A stretch of DNA of 64,000 bases. Source: Methylocella sp. (GTDB lineage: Bacteria; Pseudomonadota; Alphaproteobacteria; Rhizobiales; Beijerinckiaceae). The stretch spans positions 1,778,501 to 1,842,500 of the forward strand of contig JBBCGG010000001.1 of the NCBI GenBank assembly GCA_037200525.1, in the 5' to 3' direction. Numbering within the stretch: position 1 is the stretch's first letter; the number at the start of each line of letters is the position of its first letter. Both the position numbers and the translations under genes were made by a program. This document shows positions 10,250-19,782 of the stretch, piece after piece. The notes beneath the pieces were generated by a model, which did no database searches, had not been told where the DNA came from, and worked only from the letters and a program-made list of their open reading frames with translations.

Positions 10250-11965
10250 TCAATTCGTCTGGAACGGATAGTAGCGAAGGCTGGTGAAGAACGAGTTCTC
10301 CGTGGCCTTGGCTGCGCCGCCGAAGCCCTGGAAAGAGTATTTCTCGGTAAAGGCATATTGCAGGCCAACCCGCAATTGGCCGAAGGAGCCTTGATAGACC
10401 TTATCCCAGAAGCCGGCGGTGATATTCCGGATCAACTTGACGTTGCCGACGCAAGCGGAGCTGAGAATATTCGAGCATCCCGCATTGGTGTACAGCGGAT
10501 TGCCATCGCCGAACGCGTTGACCGTTGTCTTTCCGCCAGCCGTGGTGATGCTGTTGGAGAAGCTGGCCTGCTGTTGTTCTTGACCCGCGTAGGTGTAGAA
10601 GTCGAACTCTGGCGTAACATGCCATGTCAGCCCGGCGAGCAAGGTCGTTTCCTGGATGGGCGAAAGCGAGCCATTCGCATTGACGCTGACGTCAGGAAGT
10701 TGCCCGGAGGAATAGCGTCCGATGCCGCGCCCGTTCATGCCGGTGAACTGGACGTCGAGTACGTGCGGAAGCACGGGAACAATGATGGTGCCGCCGTAGC
10801 TGCCGGCTGCGACGTCCTGATTGCTGCCGTTGACCTGGTTATAAAAATCGCGGAACAGGCCGAAGGCTTCCACATGGATATGGCGATCGGCAATAGTCGG
10901 ATCCCACGCCACCTTGCCGATGATATCCGGCATGTGATTGAGAGATATCGAGTTCCCGGAATTGAACAAAGACGAGCCCGGGGGCACGAAGGTGTCTACG
11001 AGGGTGCTGGGGAGAGCGGCTGTCGGTCCGGCTTGCGCGATGCCATTCGTAAATCCGCCATTCGTCGCGCCGGGTCCGACGAAGGTGTTCGTCTGCGGGC
11101 TTTCCGCCGACAAACCGAACCACAAGGTTTGGTCGAAGTCTTTGACGACGCGGATCTGCGGCTGACGCGCCCAGTTAAAGCCAGGCACGTATTGCGCGTC
11201 GATTGTCAGAGGGATGTCCTCCGTGCGCGGCGTGATGCCTCTCGTATTTGGCGTCAGCAACGACCAGTTCTGACCGGCGAGGAGATGCGCGCCGAAATCG
11301 TCCTGATCGATCGTCGCGTAGATATTGCGGATACGCGGCGTAAAGGAGTTGCTCTCGTTGTTATTGGCGGTCTGCGCTGCGCCGAGGAAGTCGAGCTCCA
11401 TCCAGCCGGCGAGATGCGTCGTCGGCGTGGCGTCGCCCTGCACGAGAAGCGAGGCGCGGCTTTGACGCGCGCTCATGCGGTACTCGTTGGCGTTGCCGGT
11501 GCGCACGTTGTTGAAAGGAATGTTTTGGAACGGGGTCGTTATGTCCGCGCCAATGTTGCGGGTGCGGAAAACGCTTTCCGCGGCAAGGAAGCCCCCGGGC
11601 GTAATTGTGACGCCGTTAATAAACAGACTGGGGGAGCCAGCCACGGGACGGCCTTGGATCGCGGCCTCCTGCGCGGTGAGTCCTGTGGGCGCCGCGCCGC
11701 CAAGGCTGCCCACTCCGATGCCTGACCCGGCCTGTCCCCATCCTGCCCCAGCCGGGGCGGGGCGCGCCTCGACGTTGCGGATCTGAACCTGCGTCTCTTT
11801 TTGCTTGCGCGCCTGGTCGTTGACCTTCTCTTCAAGCTTCTTCAGCTGAGCCTTGAGCAGGCGAATTTCCTCGGAAGTGTCGTCTGCGCGCGCAGTCCCC
11901 TGGAACGCTACAAGCGCCCCCAAGGTCAAGGCCGCTAGGGCCTGATTGCGTTCTCGTCGTTTCAT
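10250..11965 (-). CDS. Outer-membrane porin with N-terminal coiled coil (DcaP-like)
   Basis: The 571-residue product has a signal peptide (NQALAALTLGALVAFQG, cut after ARA), then a coiled coil (TSEEIRLLKAQLKKLEEKVND), a Gly/Ala-rich linker, and a long beta-barrel region of alternating strands ending in an aromatic terminal strand (SLRYYPFQTN), as outer-membrane barrels do. The coiled coil followed by a barrel is typical of DcaP-like trimeric porins. Two Cys (NAGCSNILSSACVGN) could form a loop disulphide. AAGGGG precedes the ATG. It is transcribed alone and is followed by a terminator. The transported solute is unknown. Confidence 0.75.
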   Translation of the reverse strand: MKRRERNQALAALTLGALVAFQGTARADDTSEEIRLLKAQLKKLEEKVNDQARKQKETQVQIRNVEARPAPAGAGWGQAGSGIGVGSLGGAAPTGLTAQEAAIQGRPVAGSPSLFINGVTITPGGFLAAESVFRTRNIGADITTPFQNIPFNNVRTGNANEYRMSARQSRASLLVQGDATPTTHLAGWMELDFLGAAQTANNNESNSFTPRIRNIYATIDQDDFGAHLLAGQNWSLLTPNTRGITPRTEDIPLTIDAQYVPGFNWARQPQIRVVKDFDQTLWFGLSAESPQTNTFVGPGATNGGFTNGIAQAGPTAALPSTLVDTFVPPGSSLFNSGNSISLNHMPDIIGKVAWDPTIADRHIHVEAFGLFRDFYNQVNGSNQDVAAGSYGGTIIVPVLPHVLDVQFTGMNGRGIGRYSSGQLPDVSVNANGSLSPIQETTLLAGLTWHVTPEFDFYTYAGQEQQQASFSNSITTAGGKTTVNAFGDGNPLYTNAGCSNILSSACVGNVKLIRNITAGFWDKVYQGSFGQLRVGLQYAFTEKYSFQGFGGAAKATENSFFTSLRYYPFQTN

Positions 11966-12669
11966 AAAAGTTGCCCCTTCAATCGGCGAAAGGCACGAAT
12001 GTACCTAGTGCTGATTCACAGTATCTCGATGACAGCTAAGTGACGGCCCCTCAATTGTCTAGCTAGACTGTCTCTACTGTAACACCTTGAAAATAAAGGA
12101 TATTCAAGATTGTGGCCGTAGCGCGGGGCTGCTTGCTATAATGATTCGAAATGAATGTGCCTTATTTGTCACGCTGAAATTCTGACGTTGCCCAATATCT
12201 GTCAGCGCTAAAATTACAAACGCAACTAAAAATCTGTCTCGTGTGATGAAAAAATGGGCAGCCTATAAGACGTTCTCCGAATATGCAGCGTATAACGCAA
12301 GTCTGCGGATGGAAATGTTTATTGAAATAAATTTTTGAACATATATGCACGTACCAAAATATTGGATCTGCTATTTATAGGTCATGCAAGGTATAACGCA
12401 ATGAGCTGTTATTTGTTGTTTCATGCGTATATTTTGGTGCGCCGACTGAACGCACTTATATAGTGCAGTTAACAGTAATACGCTGCGGCTGGCAACTTTG
12501 CTGCTACGGTCGTGCTTGTTTCGTTTGGCGCTATGCAGGGCAATTCCCAACTCCGCCAAGCAAATTTGGAATTCCAGCGGCAGCTCATAGCGTTTTAGCG
12601 CAGACGCGCTATGTTGACTGCAAGCGCGGCGTCTGTGGGGCGCGGGACAGACTTGATGGGCGGATTCTG
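11966..12669. other. Long AT-rich intergenic region
   Basis: About 700 bp between the divergent porin and membrane-protein genes. Positions 12,060-12,470 are markedly more AT-rich than the rest of the arm and contain only weak open frames. It probably holds promoters for both genes. No RNA gene or repeat family was recognised. Confidence 0.5.
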
Positions 12670-13254
12670 ATGAGCGCACCGATGCTAGACACGAGTCCGG
12701 ATGTCGCCCCCGCGCCTTCGCCAAAAGCGGGATTTTGGCTGCGCGAATCGCCGTATCTTGTCGTGCTTTTGTTGGCGGTGATTGGCGTTGCTTATACTAG
12801 CTTTTCGAAACAGCCGCTGGTCACCTATTGGGAATTTCTGGCTATCCTCATAGGAATCGCCTGCATCATTACTGGCTGGCTGCGCGTTGACGATAGCAAA
12901 GCGCGATTGCGTTTGGTGTGGACTCAAGCGCTCCACTGGCTGGCGTTTTTGTTCGCGATGAATCTGGTGCTGCTCCCGAGCGTGCAGAGAATGCTGAATT
13001 CGGAGGCAACCGGGCTGACGCTTCTGATGCTGCTCGCCCTCGGCACGTTCATCTCGGGGGTTCACATTTCGTCATGGCAGATTTGCTTTATCGGCTTCGT
13101 CATGGCGATCAGCGTGCCGGGAATCGCTTGGCTTGATCAATCCGCTCTCATCGTAGCTTTAGCAGCGCTCTTTATAGTAGCCGTCGTCGCGACGGTGCTG
13201 TGGCGCCGACGCAGCGATCGGCGCGAGAAGATTGCTCACCACTTTGAAGTTTGA
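12670..13254 (+). CDS. Multi-pass membrane protein of unknown function
   Basis: A 194-residue product with a short Pro-rich cytoplasmic N-terminus (about 25 residues), about six hydrophobic segments (for example YLVVLLLAVIGVAYTSF, FLAILIGIACIITGWL, GLTLLMLLALGTFISGV, IVALAALFIVAVVATVLW), and a basic tail RRRSDRREK, which by the positive-inside rule is cytoplasmic. The frame is open for another 69 codons upstream, but the ATG at 12,670 gives the most natural N-terminus. I do not recognise the family. It is flanked by the convergent mtnA, with no operon partners. Confidence 0.6.
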   Translation: MSAPMLDTSPDVAPAPSPKAGFWLRESPYLVVLLLAVIGVAYTSFSKQPLVTYWEFLAILIGIACIITGWLRVDDSKARLRLVWTQALHWLAFLFAMNLVLLPSVQRMLNSEATGLTLLMLLALGTFISGVHISSWQICFIGFVMAISVPGIAWLDQSALIVALAALFIVAVVATVLWRRRSDRREKIAHHFEV

Positions 13255-13287
13255 ACGCCAGATGCGGCGAACGAAGGGCCAAAGCGG

Positions 13288-14403
13288 CTAACGCAGCGCG
13301 ACGCGTTCAGGGAAAGCCTTCGCCAAAGCGTCGCGATTCGCGGCGATCACGCCGCGCTCGGTAATCAGTCTGGTGACGAGACGGGCGGGCGTCACATCAA
13401 AAGCGGGGTTGTGAGCGGCGCTTCCCGCGGGGGCGAGGCGAACGGTTTTGACGTCGCCGTCGTCGCCAAGCCCCGATATATGGGTGATCTCGCGCTCCGA
13501 TCGAACCTCGATCGGGACCTCCGCCACGCCGTCGGAGATTGAGAAATCGATCGAGGGCGAAGGAGCCGCGACATAAAAGGGCACGCCATTGTCTCGCGCC
13601 GCCAGCGCCTTCAGATAGGTGCCGATCTTGTTGCAGACGTCGCCCGAGGCAGTCGTGCGATCGGTGCCGACGATGACGAGATCAACCTCGCCATGTTGCA
13701 TCACATGGCCGCCGGCATTGTCGACGATGATCGTGTGGGGCACGCCATGCTGCTTGAGCTCCCAGGCGGTCAGCGAGGCTCCTTGGTTGCGCGGGCGAGT
13801 CTCGTCCACCCAGACATGCAGCGCGACGCCGGCCTCATGCGCCTTGTAAATCGGCGCCGTGGCGGTGCCCCAATCCACTGTCGCCAGCCAGCCGGCGTTG
13901 CAATGGGTGAGAATATTGACGGGCTGCCCGGCCTTAGGACCGGCGACTTTCCGAGCGGCGACGGCGGTGATCAGGCCGAGCCCATGATCGCCGATCGCTT
14001 CGCAAAGCGCTATATCCTCGGCGGCAATAGCGGCGGCATGCTTGAAGCCGGCTGCAAAGCGCTCAGTTGGCGGCAAAGCCGCCAACAGCCGGCGCATAGA
14101 AGTCAGCGCCCATTGCAGGTTGACGGCGGTCGGCCGCGTCGCCGCCAGAACGGCGCACGCTTTTTCGAGATTGAGATCGGAGGGATCGGCGCGCATCGCT
14201 AGCGCGGCTCCATACGCCGCCGTCACGCCAATCAGCGGCGCGCCGCGCACCTGCATATCCTTGATGGCCCGCGCTGCGTCGGCGACATTGGCGATTGTCA
14301 CAATTTCGAACCGATGCGGCAACCGCGTCTGATCGATGATTTTAACGCTCGCCGCGTCGTCGCCAACCCAAATTGTTCTAAGCGCTTTGCCCTCGACCCG
14401 CAT
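13288..14403 (-). CDS. mtnA: S-methyl-5-thioribose-1-phosphate isomerase
   Basis: Isomerises 5-methylthioribose-1-phosphate to methylthioribulose-1-phosphate in methionine salvage. The 371-residue product begins with the family segment [17 protein letters not shown] and contains [16 protein letters not shown] (sugar-phosphate loop), the catalytic cysteine in [17 protein letters not shown], and the catalytic aspartate in [18 protein letters not shown]. These distinguish it from the related eIF2B alpha/ribose-1,5-bisphosphate isomerases. Other methionine-salvage genes are not adjacent, so it stands alone here. Confidence 0.93.
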   Translation of the reverse strand: MRVEGKALRTIWVGDDAASVKIIDQTRLPHRFEIVTIANVADAARAIKDMQVRGAPLIGVTAAYGAALAMRADPSDLNLEKACAVLAATRPTAVNLQWALTSMRRLLAALPPTERFAAGFKHAAAIAAEDIALCEAIGDHGLGLITAVAARKVAGPKAGQPVNILTHCNAGWLATVDWGTATAPIYKAHEAGVALHVWVDETRPRNQGASLTAWELKQHGVPHTIIVDNAGGHVMQHGEVDLVIVGTDRTTASGDVCNKIGTYLKALAARDNGVPFYVAAPSPSIDFSISDGVAEVPIEVRSEREITHISGLGDDGDVKTVRLAPAGSAAHNPAFDVTPARLVTRLITERGVIAANRDALAKAFPERVALR

Positions 14404-14483
14404 CCGTCAGCTCCTCGTCTCGCATGGAGACATAGAGCATTCCGGACTCAATTGCGATTACAGGCGGGCGGAAAGAGCGGCGT

Positions 14484-14738
14484 TCAGCAATTGCTGCAAA
14501 TGCCGTGCTCCACGTGATCATCCAAATCGAGGATGTGTCGATCGAGCGGCGTCCCGGTGGGTTCGAGGGGGGCTGCTCCCAGCCGAGGAACCGTTTCACC
14601 CGTCGACGTCAGATAATCCTGATTTAAAAGGCGCGGAGCCGATCCGCCAACGGACCTCCCGACATTAGAAGGATCGGCGTTAGCGGAAACACCCGCCATC
14701 GCGACAAAAAAGACGGTCGCTAGACTGATTTTGATCAT
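14484..14738 (-). CDS. Small secreted hypothetical protein
   Basis: An 84-residue protein with a signal peptide (MIKISLATVFFVAMAGVSA, cut after NA) and a short mature region ending LDDHVEHGICSNC. An AGGAG site lies 6 bp before the ATG at 14,738, which rules against the longer in-frame start at 14,810. The C-terminus shares a GTP-x-LD...IC pattern with the small secreted protein at 2,523-2,753. Function unknown. Confidence 0.6.
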   Translation of the reverse strand: MIKISLATVFFVAMAGVSANADPSNVGRSVGGSAPRLLNQDYLTSTGETVPRLGAAPLEPTGTPLDRHILDLDDHVEHGICSNC

Positions 14739-15010
14739 CGCTTTCTCCTGCACCGTTCCGCCTGCATCGCCCCGGCGCCGAATAATTGCAGCCGTTTTGG
14801 AAGCTGTCATTGCGCTGAAACAACAAACCCATCATCAACTCAAGTTGAAGCGCAGTATTGCCGATTCAGGGGCCGCAAGAGGCAAAATGTGCCGAAAAAG
14901 ACTTATTTTCGGGCTTTCTTGTCCGATGCAGACGCCGAACCCTTAACGCGGATTTAAGGGAAACGGTTCAATCCTCGTTGTTAAATGTTTAACCTCCGTG
15001 GAGGACGCGT

Positions 15011-15955
15011 ATGGACCATCCTGAAGATAATGCCGGCTCCAATGCAGGCGACGGGCGGCCAGAGAATTCGGGCGGAACATCCGGAACGGGATCAGGCAAG
15101 GCGCAGGGTAAGGATCTAAGTCCGCTGGACGCCGCTCCCATCGATCTCGCCCAGCTGTTTGAGCGCGCGGCGGCGGGAGAAGGACGGCGGGGACGCTTCC
15201 AGCCCCTGCTGAATTTCGCCTCGAACGCTGCTTTTGTCGCTGGGGTTTTGGGGTTCGCCTTCGCGGCGGGCACTTATTTCTTTGGCGGCGATATTCCGGG
15301 CAAGGGGCTGAAAACAGCGGCGGTCGTCTCGCAGGAGGGCGCCGAGCGCGCCGAAATGCTGCGCACGACACAAAAAATGGTCGAGGACATTCGCGAGCTC
15401 AAAGCCAATGTCGATGCGTTGCGATCCACCGTCGCGCAAAACTCAAGCGCGAAAGATCAGCATGGACTCGAAAAGAACGTCGAGGCCCTAAAGACGAGGC
15501 TGGATGCGGCGAAGGCCGAGACCAGCGGCGCTTTGGCCGAGCTTTCGAACAAAGTCGACCACATGCAGCATGATCCGGCATTGAAACAGGTCGTCGAGCG
15601 GCTGGATCGCATCGAAAAACAGACGGCGGCGCCGCTTTCCACAAGTTCGTCCGCCACGATGGTCAAGGCCGCGACGCAAGGCCGGCCGGACATGGCGCAG
15701 GCGAAGTCGCCGGCCGATAGCGCGAGCCCGCCAAAACAACATCTGGCGTTGATCACCGACTGGGTGGTGCGCGACGTCTATGACGGCGTCGCCCTAGTGG
15801 AAAATGCCCGGGGCTCGTTGGAGGTAGCGCTTGGCGAAACCATTCCTGGGGCCGGCACAGTGAAGGCGATTGAACGGCGCGGCCCCGGCTGGATCGTCAT
15901 CACAAGCCGCGGCCTTGTCGACTACGACCGCGGAAACATGTTTCCGATGAATTAA
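15011..15955 (+). CDS. Single-pass membrane protein with coiled coil, unknown function
   Basis: The 314-residue product has a polar N-terminus of about 75 residues, one transmembrane segment (NAAFVAGVLGFAFAAGTYFF), then a long helical region (about residues 100-200) with coiled-coil character (ETSGALAELSNKVDHMQH), a Ser/Pro linker, and a compact C-terminal domain with the pattern ITDWVVRDVYDGVALVENA...GETIPGAGTVKAIERRG..., which looks like a small beta-rich domain exposed to the periplasm. GGAGG precedes the start. I recognise no named family. Confidence 0.65.
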   Translation: MDHPEDNAGSNAGDGRPENSGGTSGTGSGKAQGKDLSPLDAAPIDLAQLFERAAAGEGRRGRFQPLLNFASNAAFVAGVLGFAFAAGTYFFGGDIPGKGLKTAAVVSQEGAERAEMLRTTQKMVEDIRELKANVDALRSTVAQNSSAKDQHGLEKNVEALKTRLDAAKAETSGALAELSNKVDHMQHDPALKQVVERLDRIEKQTAAPLSTSSSATMVKAATQGRPDMAQAKSPADSASPPKQHLALITDWVVRDVYDGVALVENARGSLEVALGETIPGAGTVKAIERRGPGWIVITSRGLVDYDRGNMFPMN

Positions 15956-16054
15956 GACCCGACGAATCGCCGTTACGGCGCCCGGAAGCCTCAACGGTCT
16001 CTGGGCGCCGAACGGCTTTCTTGTTTTGCGGCCTTCTCGTCTTCGGCCGAGCTC

Positions 16055-17272
16055 TCAATTCAGTTCGTATCTCTCCAGCCGGGGAAGAAAATAGGCCAGA
16101 AGGCCAATCGCCGGCAGGAACGCGCAGAGGCGGTAGACAAACCCGATGCTCGTCGCGTCGGCGAGCGCGCCCAGCACGGCCGCGCCAAGGCCGCCCATGC
16201 CGAAAGCAAATCCGTAAAACAGGCCCGCCACGGCGCCGACTTTTCCGGGGAGAAGCTCGGTTGCGTAAACAAGGATCGCGGCGAAAGCCGAGGATAGGAT
16301 CAGACCGATGAGAACGCTGAGCGCGCCGGTGAAGAAGAGGTTGGCGTAAGGCAGCAGGAGCGTGAAGGGCAGCACGCCGAAGATCGAGACGAGGATCACG
16401 AGGCGGCGGCCGATCCTGTCCCCGATCGGGCCGCCAAGGAATGTGCCGACCGCGGTCGATCCGAGGAAGAAGAACAGGAAAACCTGTGCGGTCTGGACGG
16501 AAAGCCCGAATTTTTCGATGAGGTAGAAGGTATAGAAGTTGCTGAGCGCCGCTATGTAGAAATACTTTGAAAAAATCAGCGCGAGCAAGATCAGGATCGA
16601 GGCCACCACTGTTTTTCGAGGGATATTAAGAGGTTTTAGCGCCAACCTCGGGCGCGCCCGCGCCGCCTTCATCCGCGCAATGTGCCATCGTCCGATCAGA
16701 AACTGGATCAAAATCCCGGCGAGCGGGCAGAAGGCGAGCCAGGCGACGCTCTTTTGACCATATGGGGCGACAATGAAAGCGGCGACCAAAGGCCCAAGCG
16801 CGGTGCCGGCGTTGCCGCCGACCTGAAAAATCGATTGCGCCAGTCCGTGCTGAGTCCCCGCGGCGGCGCGCGCCACGCGGGAGGCCTCTGGGTGAAATAC
16901 CGAAGATCCCAGCCCGACCAGCGCTGCGGCGGCGAGCACCATGATAAAGCTCGGCGCGACAGATAAAAGGAACAGGCCACAGAGCGTCAGTCCCATGCCG
17001 GCCGCCAAAGAATGGGGGACCGGCTTGCGGTCCGTGTAAAGGCCGACAAAGGGCTGCAATAGAGAGGCCGTGAGCTGGTAGGCGAGGGTAATGAAGCCGA
17101 TTTGTCTGAAATCGAGCGCGAAGGTCGTCTTCAGAATCGGGTAGATCGCCGGAATTAACGACTGGACGAGGTCGTTCAAGCCATGAGTGAGGCTGAGCGC
17201 CATGAGAATCGTAAGATGGGTAGACTGATCCCTGCCGGCGTCGCGCGCCAGTTGGGTCGTTTTCGCGTCCAT
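16055..17272 (-). CDS. MFS transporter, fosmidomycin-resistance (Fsr) family
   Basis: A 405-residue, 12-helix major facilitator. The N-terminal sequence LMALSLTHGLNDLVQSLIP is the hallmark of the Fsr branch, and the A-motif-like loop between TM2 and TM3 reads GLYTDRKPVPHSLAAGMG. The second half has the matching GGPIGDRIGRRLVI motif. Fsr proteins are inner-membrane proton antiporters that expel fosmidomycin and related compounds; the natural substrate is generally unknown. No regulator gene is adjacent. Confidence 0.83.
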   Translation of the reverse strand: MDAKTTQLARDAGRDQSTHLTILMALSLTHGLNDLVQSLIPAIYPILKTTFALDFRQIGFITLAYQLTASLLQPFVGLYTDRKPVPHSLAAGMGLTLCGLFLLSVAPSFIMVLAAAALVGLGSSVFHPEASRVARAAAGTQHGLAQSIFQVGGNAGTALGPLVAAFIVAPYGQKSVAWLAFCPLAGILIQFLIGRWHIARMKAARARPRLALKPLNIPRKTVVASILILLALIFSKYFYIAALSNFYTFYLIEKFGLSVQTAQVFLFFFLGSTAVGTFLGGPIGDRIGRRLVILVSIFGVLPFTLLLPYANLFFTGALSVLIGLILSSAFAAILVYATELLPGKVGAVAGLFYGFAFGMGGLGAAVLGALADATSIGFVYRLCAFLPAIGLLAYFLPRLERYELN

Positions 17273-17577
17273 GGAGCCAGCTTTGATTTCAGAGGCTTGG
17301 AGCCGCCGGCGCGGCGTGGACCCTCAGCCTCCAGGTCGACAATCCGAGAATTTCGCTTATCAGCCATTCTCACACATTGTCAAAACACGTTTGGATGACG
17401 CACAATTTGCGCCATGCCATTGGCGTTCCGTAATCTCAACAGGGTTGCGAAGTCACGAACGGTCCTGATTTGGGGGATCGGGGGCTTCAATCTACCGGCT
17501 CCCGCATGAACTGTTGGAGGCCAATCGCAGGCCTTCCCCATCGCCGAATTTGTCGAAGCGCTTTCGCCCGCCAGCGA
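17273..17577. other. Intergenic region, no supported gene
   Basis: About 305 bp between trpC and the MFS gene, both on the minus strand. Short frames on either strand lack ribosome-binding sites. No terminator was identified with confidence. Confidence 0.45.
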
Positions 17578-18381
17578 TCATGCCGCGGGATTGGTCCCCA
17601 ACAGCTCGCGGGTCGCCGCCGCGACATCCGTTTTGCGCATAAGGCTTTCGCCCACCAGGTAGGCGCCGATGCCAACGCGGGAAAGCCGCAGAATGTCGTC
17701 ATGCGTGAAGATGCCGCTTTCGGCGACGACAATCCGATCGCCCGGCGCTTTCGGGGCCAATTCTTCACATACCTCGAGATTTGTTTCGAAAGTCCGGAGA
17801 TCGCGGTTGTTGATGCCAACGAGCGTCGTGTCGAGGCTTAGCGCCCGGTCGAGCTCCTGTTCATCGTGGACTTCGACCAATGCATCCATGCTCAGTTCCC
17901 GCGCCGTTTCGGTCAGGATGCGGGCATCCGCATCCGTGACGCTCGCCATGATCACCAGAATGCAATCGGCGCCCCAAGCGCGCGCTTCGAAGACCTGGTA
18001 GCGCTCAAAAAGAAAATCCTTGCGCAGGGCCGGCAGCCCGGATGCTTCCCGCGCGGCGGCGAGATATTCGGGACGCCCCTGGAACGAAGGGCTGTCGGTC
18101 AGCACGGAGAGACAAGTCGCTCCCCCTTCCGCATAGGCCTTCGCAAGATTCGGAGGATCGAAGTCCGCGCGGATCAAGCCTTTAGACGGGCTCGCCTTTT
18201 TAATTTCGGCAATAAGAGCGGGACGCCCCGTTGCCACGCGGGCCTTGATGGCTGCAGCAAAGCCTCGCGGCGGCGCTGCTTTGGCCGCTCGCCGCTCGAT
18301 TTCAGCTGGAGAAATCGCCTCTTTCGCCGCGGCGATCTCCTGGCGCTTGTAGCGTTCGATTTTGGCGAGGATATCGCTCAT
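17578..18381 (-). CDS. trpC: Indole-3-glycerol-phosphate synthase
   Basis: Converts CdRP to indole-3-glycerol phosphate in tryptophan synthesis. The 267-residue TIM barrel shows the family motifs: the N-terminal [13 protein letters not shown] helix, the catalytic lysine in [23 protein letters not shown] with the second catalytic lysine, [15 protein letters not shown], and the phosphate-binding VAESGI. It is a stand-alone TrpC with no TrpF fusion and no trpD neighbour in this window, although trpD commonly lies next to it in related genomes. Confidence 0.93.
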   Translation of the reverse strand: MSDILAKIERYKRQEIAAAKEAISPAEIERRAAKAAPPRGFAAAIKARVATGRPALIAEIKKASPSKGLIRADFDPPNLAKAYAEGGATCLSVLTDSPSFQGRPEYLAAAREASGLPALRKDFLFERYQVFEARAWGADCILVIMASVTDADARILTETARELSMDALVEVHDEQELDRALSLDTTLVGINNRDLRTFETNLEVCEELAPKAPGDRIVVAESGIFTHDDILRLSRVGIGAYLVGESLMRKTDVAAATRELLGTNPAA

Positions 18382-18474
18382 AGTCTCTCCAGCGACGTAA
18401 TCAGTCGCCGGACTGTGTCGGGAACATGCTATGTAAATATTTCAAGACCCGAAAAGAGCGTTACAATTGCAAGG

Positions 18475-19248
18475 CTATCGGAGCGGCTTTTCGAATTTGA
18501 GGACGAACTCGTCCACTGGAGTCTTAGACCCGGCGACCAGCGCATCGCGGGGGTCATCTGGATGACGCAGGAAATCGCCTTCGGCGACAAGCTTGAAGCC
18601 GGCCGCTTCGACCTCGCGCCGCACCACATTCTCCTCAATGCGAAGCAATGTGCTTGCAACCGCCGTCCCGTCGCCGAGGCGGGCCGAGTGGTCAGCAATC
18701 ACAAGGTACCCGCCAGGTTTCAACGCATCGAACAGCCGCTGATTCATCTTCGCGCGGTCGACTGGCTGTAAGCTTATGGCGTGATAGAAGAAGAATATAG
18801 TTACAAGGTCGAGATCGCGGACATCCTGCGGCAAGGGGTCATCGTAATCCCGCACAAGATGCACGACATGCTCCATCGCGAGGGCCTTTGCGCGCAGATC
18901 GAAGCGGTCCTTCACATAGCGCTCGATCACCTGAGTCGAGTCCTGCGCGTATACGACGCCCCCGTCGCCCACGGCGCGCGCAAGCAGCTCGGTGCTGTAG
19001 CCGGCGCCTGCGCCTACATCCAGAACTTTCATGCCTGGACGAACGCCTGCAAACGCCAAGAGCTTCGCCGGGTCCCGCGGCTGATCAGTTTGTCGGTCCG
19101 CGTCGCTGCGTTCAGGCGCGGCCACGATCGCCGCGTAGTCGGGCGCGACAGTCTGCCCAGCTGCGCCATTATGCGCGCCGAGCATTGCGGCGAGCGCAAT
19201 GCCGCAGATGGCGATGCGGTACGGAATGGAGATGACTGCCGGGAGCAT
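18475..19248 (-). CDS. Exported class I SAM-dependent methyltransferase-like protein
   Basis: The 257-residue product has a signal peptide (IAICGIALAAMLGAH, cut near GAAG) and then a Rossmann methyltransferase core with the SAM-binding motif KVLDVGAGAGYSTELLA, the acidic strand-2 position in VVYAQD, and a motif-IV-like DLVTIFFFYHAI. This matches a family of periplasmic, predicted methyltransferases in proteobacteria; SAM is not normally present in the periplasm, so the real function is unclear. The ATG at 19,248 is preceded by AGGA and gives the signal peptide. It lies upstream of trpC on the same strand with a 93-bp gap. Confidence 0.7.
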   Translation of the reverse strand: MLPAVISIPYRIAICGIALAAMLGAHNGAAGQTVAPDYAAIVAAPERSDADRQTDQPRDPAKLLAFAGVRPGMKVLDVGAGAGYSTELLARAVGDGGVVYAQDSTQVIERYVKDRFDLRAKALAMEHVVHLVRDYDDPLPQDVRDLDLVTIFFFYHAISLQPVDRAKMNQRLFDALKPGGYLVIADHSARLGDGTAVASTLLRIEENVVRREVEAAGFKLVAEGDFLRHPDDPRDALVAGSKTPVDEFVLKFEKPLR

Positions 19249-19542
19249 CGTTTGTCCTATTATGGTCGGGCGGGGGTAACTGAGGCTGCGAATCATAGCT
19301 CGTCGTGAACGGCCATTCGCCTCGAATCGTCGATTGGCTACACTACTTCGCGATTTCACCGCAGAGGAAGTTGGTTGCGGGCGTAACGCGCCGTCGATCG
19401 AGGCGGATAACCGCATGGGGCAAGAAAGCGAAGCGGCGCGCCTCAGCCAAAATAAATTGAGGAAGCGCGCTCGGATCGACGCATTCCGTCGCCGCAGGCG
19501 TTGCTCGGACAGCGATCAAGGCGACGCGAGTGCTTGTAAGTG

Positions 19543-19610
19543 GCGTTAAGCCTCTGATTTGTTTGGTACCGCCACCCCGGCTCGAACGGGGGACCTCTAG
19601 ATCCACAATC
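19543..19610. repeat. attL: duplicated 3' half of tRNA-His plus flank
   Basis: This 68-bp segment matches 40,002-40,069 in direct orientation with a single mismatch (C at 19,554 against T at 40,013). It carries the tRNA-His 3' half, from the anticodon loop to CCA, plus about 20 bp beyond. The 5' half of the tRNA is absent here, so it is a target-site remnant and not a functional tRNA gene. Confidence 0.9.
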
Positions 19611-19742
19611 AGACAAATCCATTTATCATCCCTTCTCATATTTTACCAAAGCACGACAGTATACCAAGCGATTTGAGTGGGTTAGGCCAAAGCAGCATCC
19701 CAAAACGTATCAACCAAAAACATCCGTTGACATAGGCCATGT

Positions 19743-19760
19743 GTTGCCCCATTGTTGCCC
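19743..19760 (+). promoter_or_regulatory. Candidate integrase arm-type sites, left end
   Basis: Two copies of GTTGCCC(C) at 19,743 and 19,754 (11-bp spacing) lie just before the integrase gene. A matching pair (12-bp spacing) occurs next to the right attachment site at 39,946-39,965. Paired short repeats near both ends are what arm-type integrase sites look like. They could also bind a repressor of the integrase promoter. Confidence 0.45.
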
Positions 19761-19782
19761 ATACGGAGCACGGGAGCAATTC

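Noticed and set aside
10358-11725. 455-residue open frame antisense to the porin gene
   Set aside because: It has no recognisable family, no ribosome-binding site and Arg/Glu/Val-rich composition typical of the opposite strand of high-GC coding DNA.
19563-19610. Second tRNA-His gene
   Set aside because: Only the 3' half from the anticodon loop onward is present; it is the left attachment repeat.
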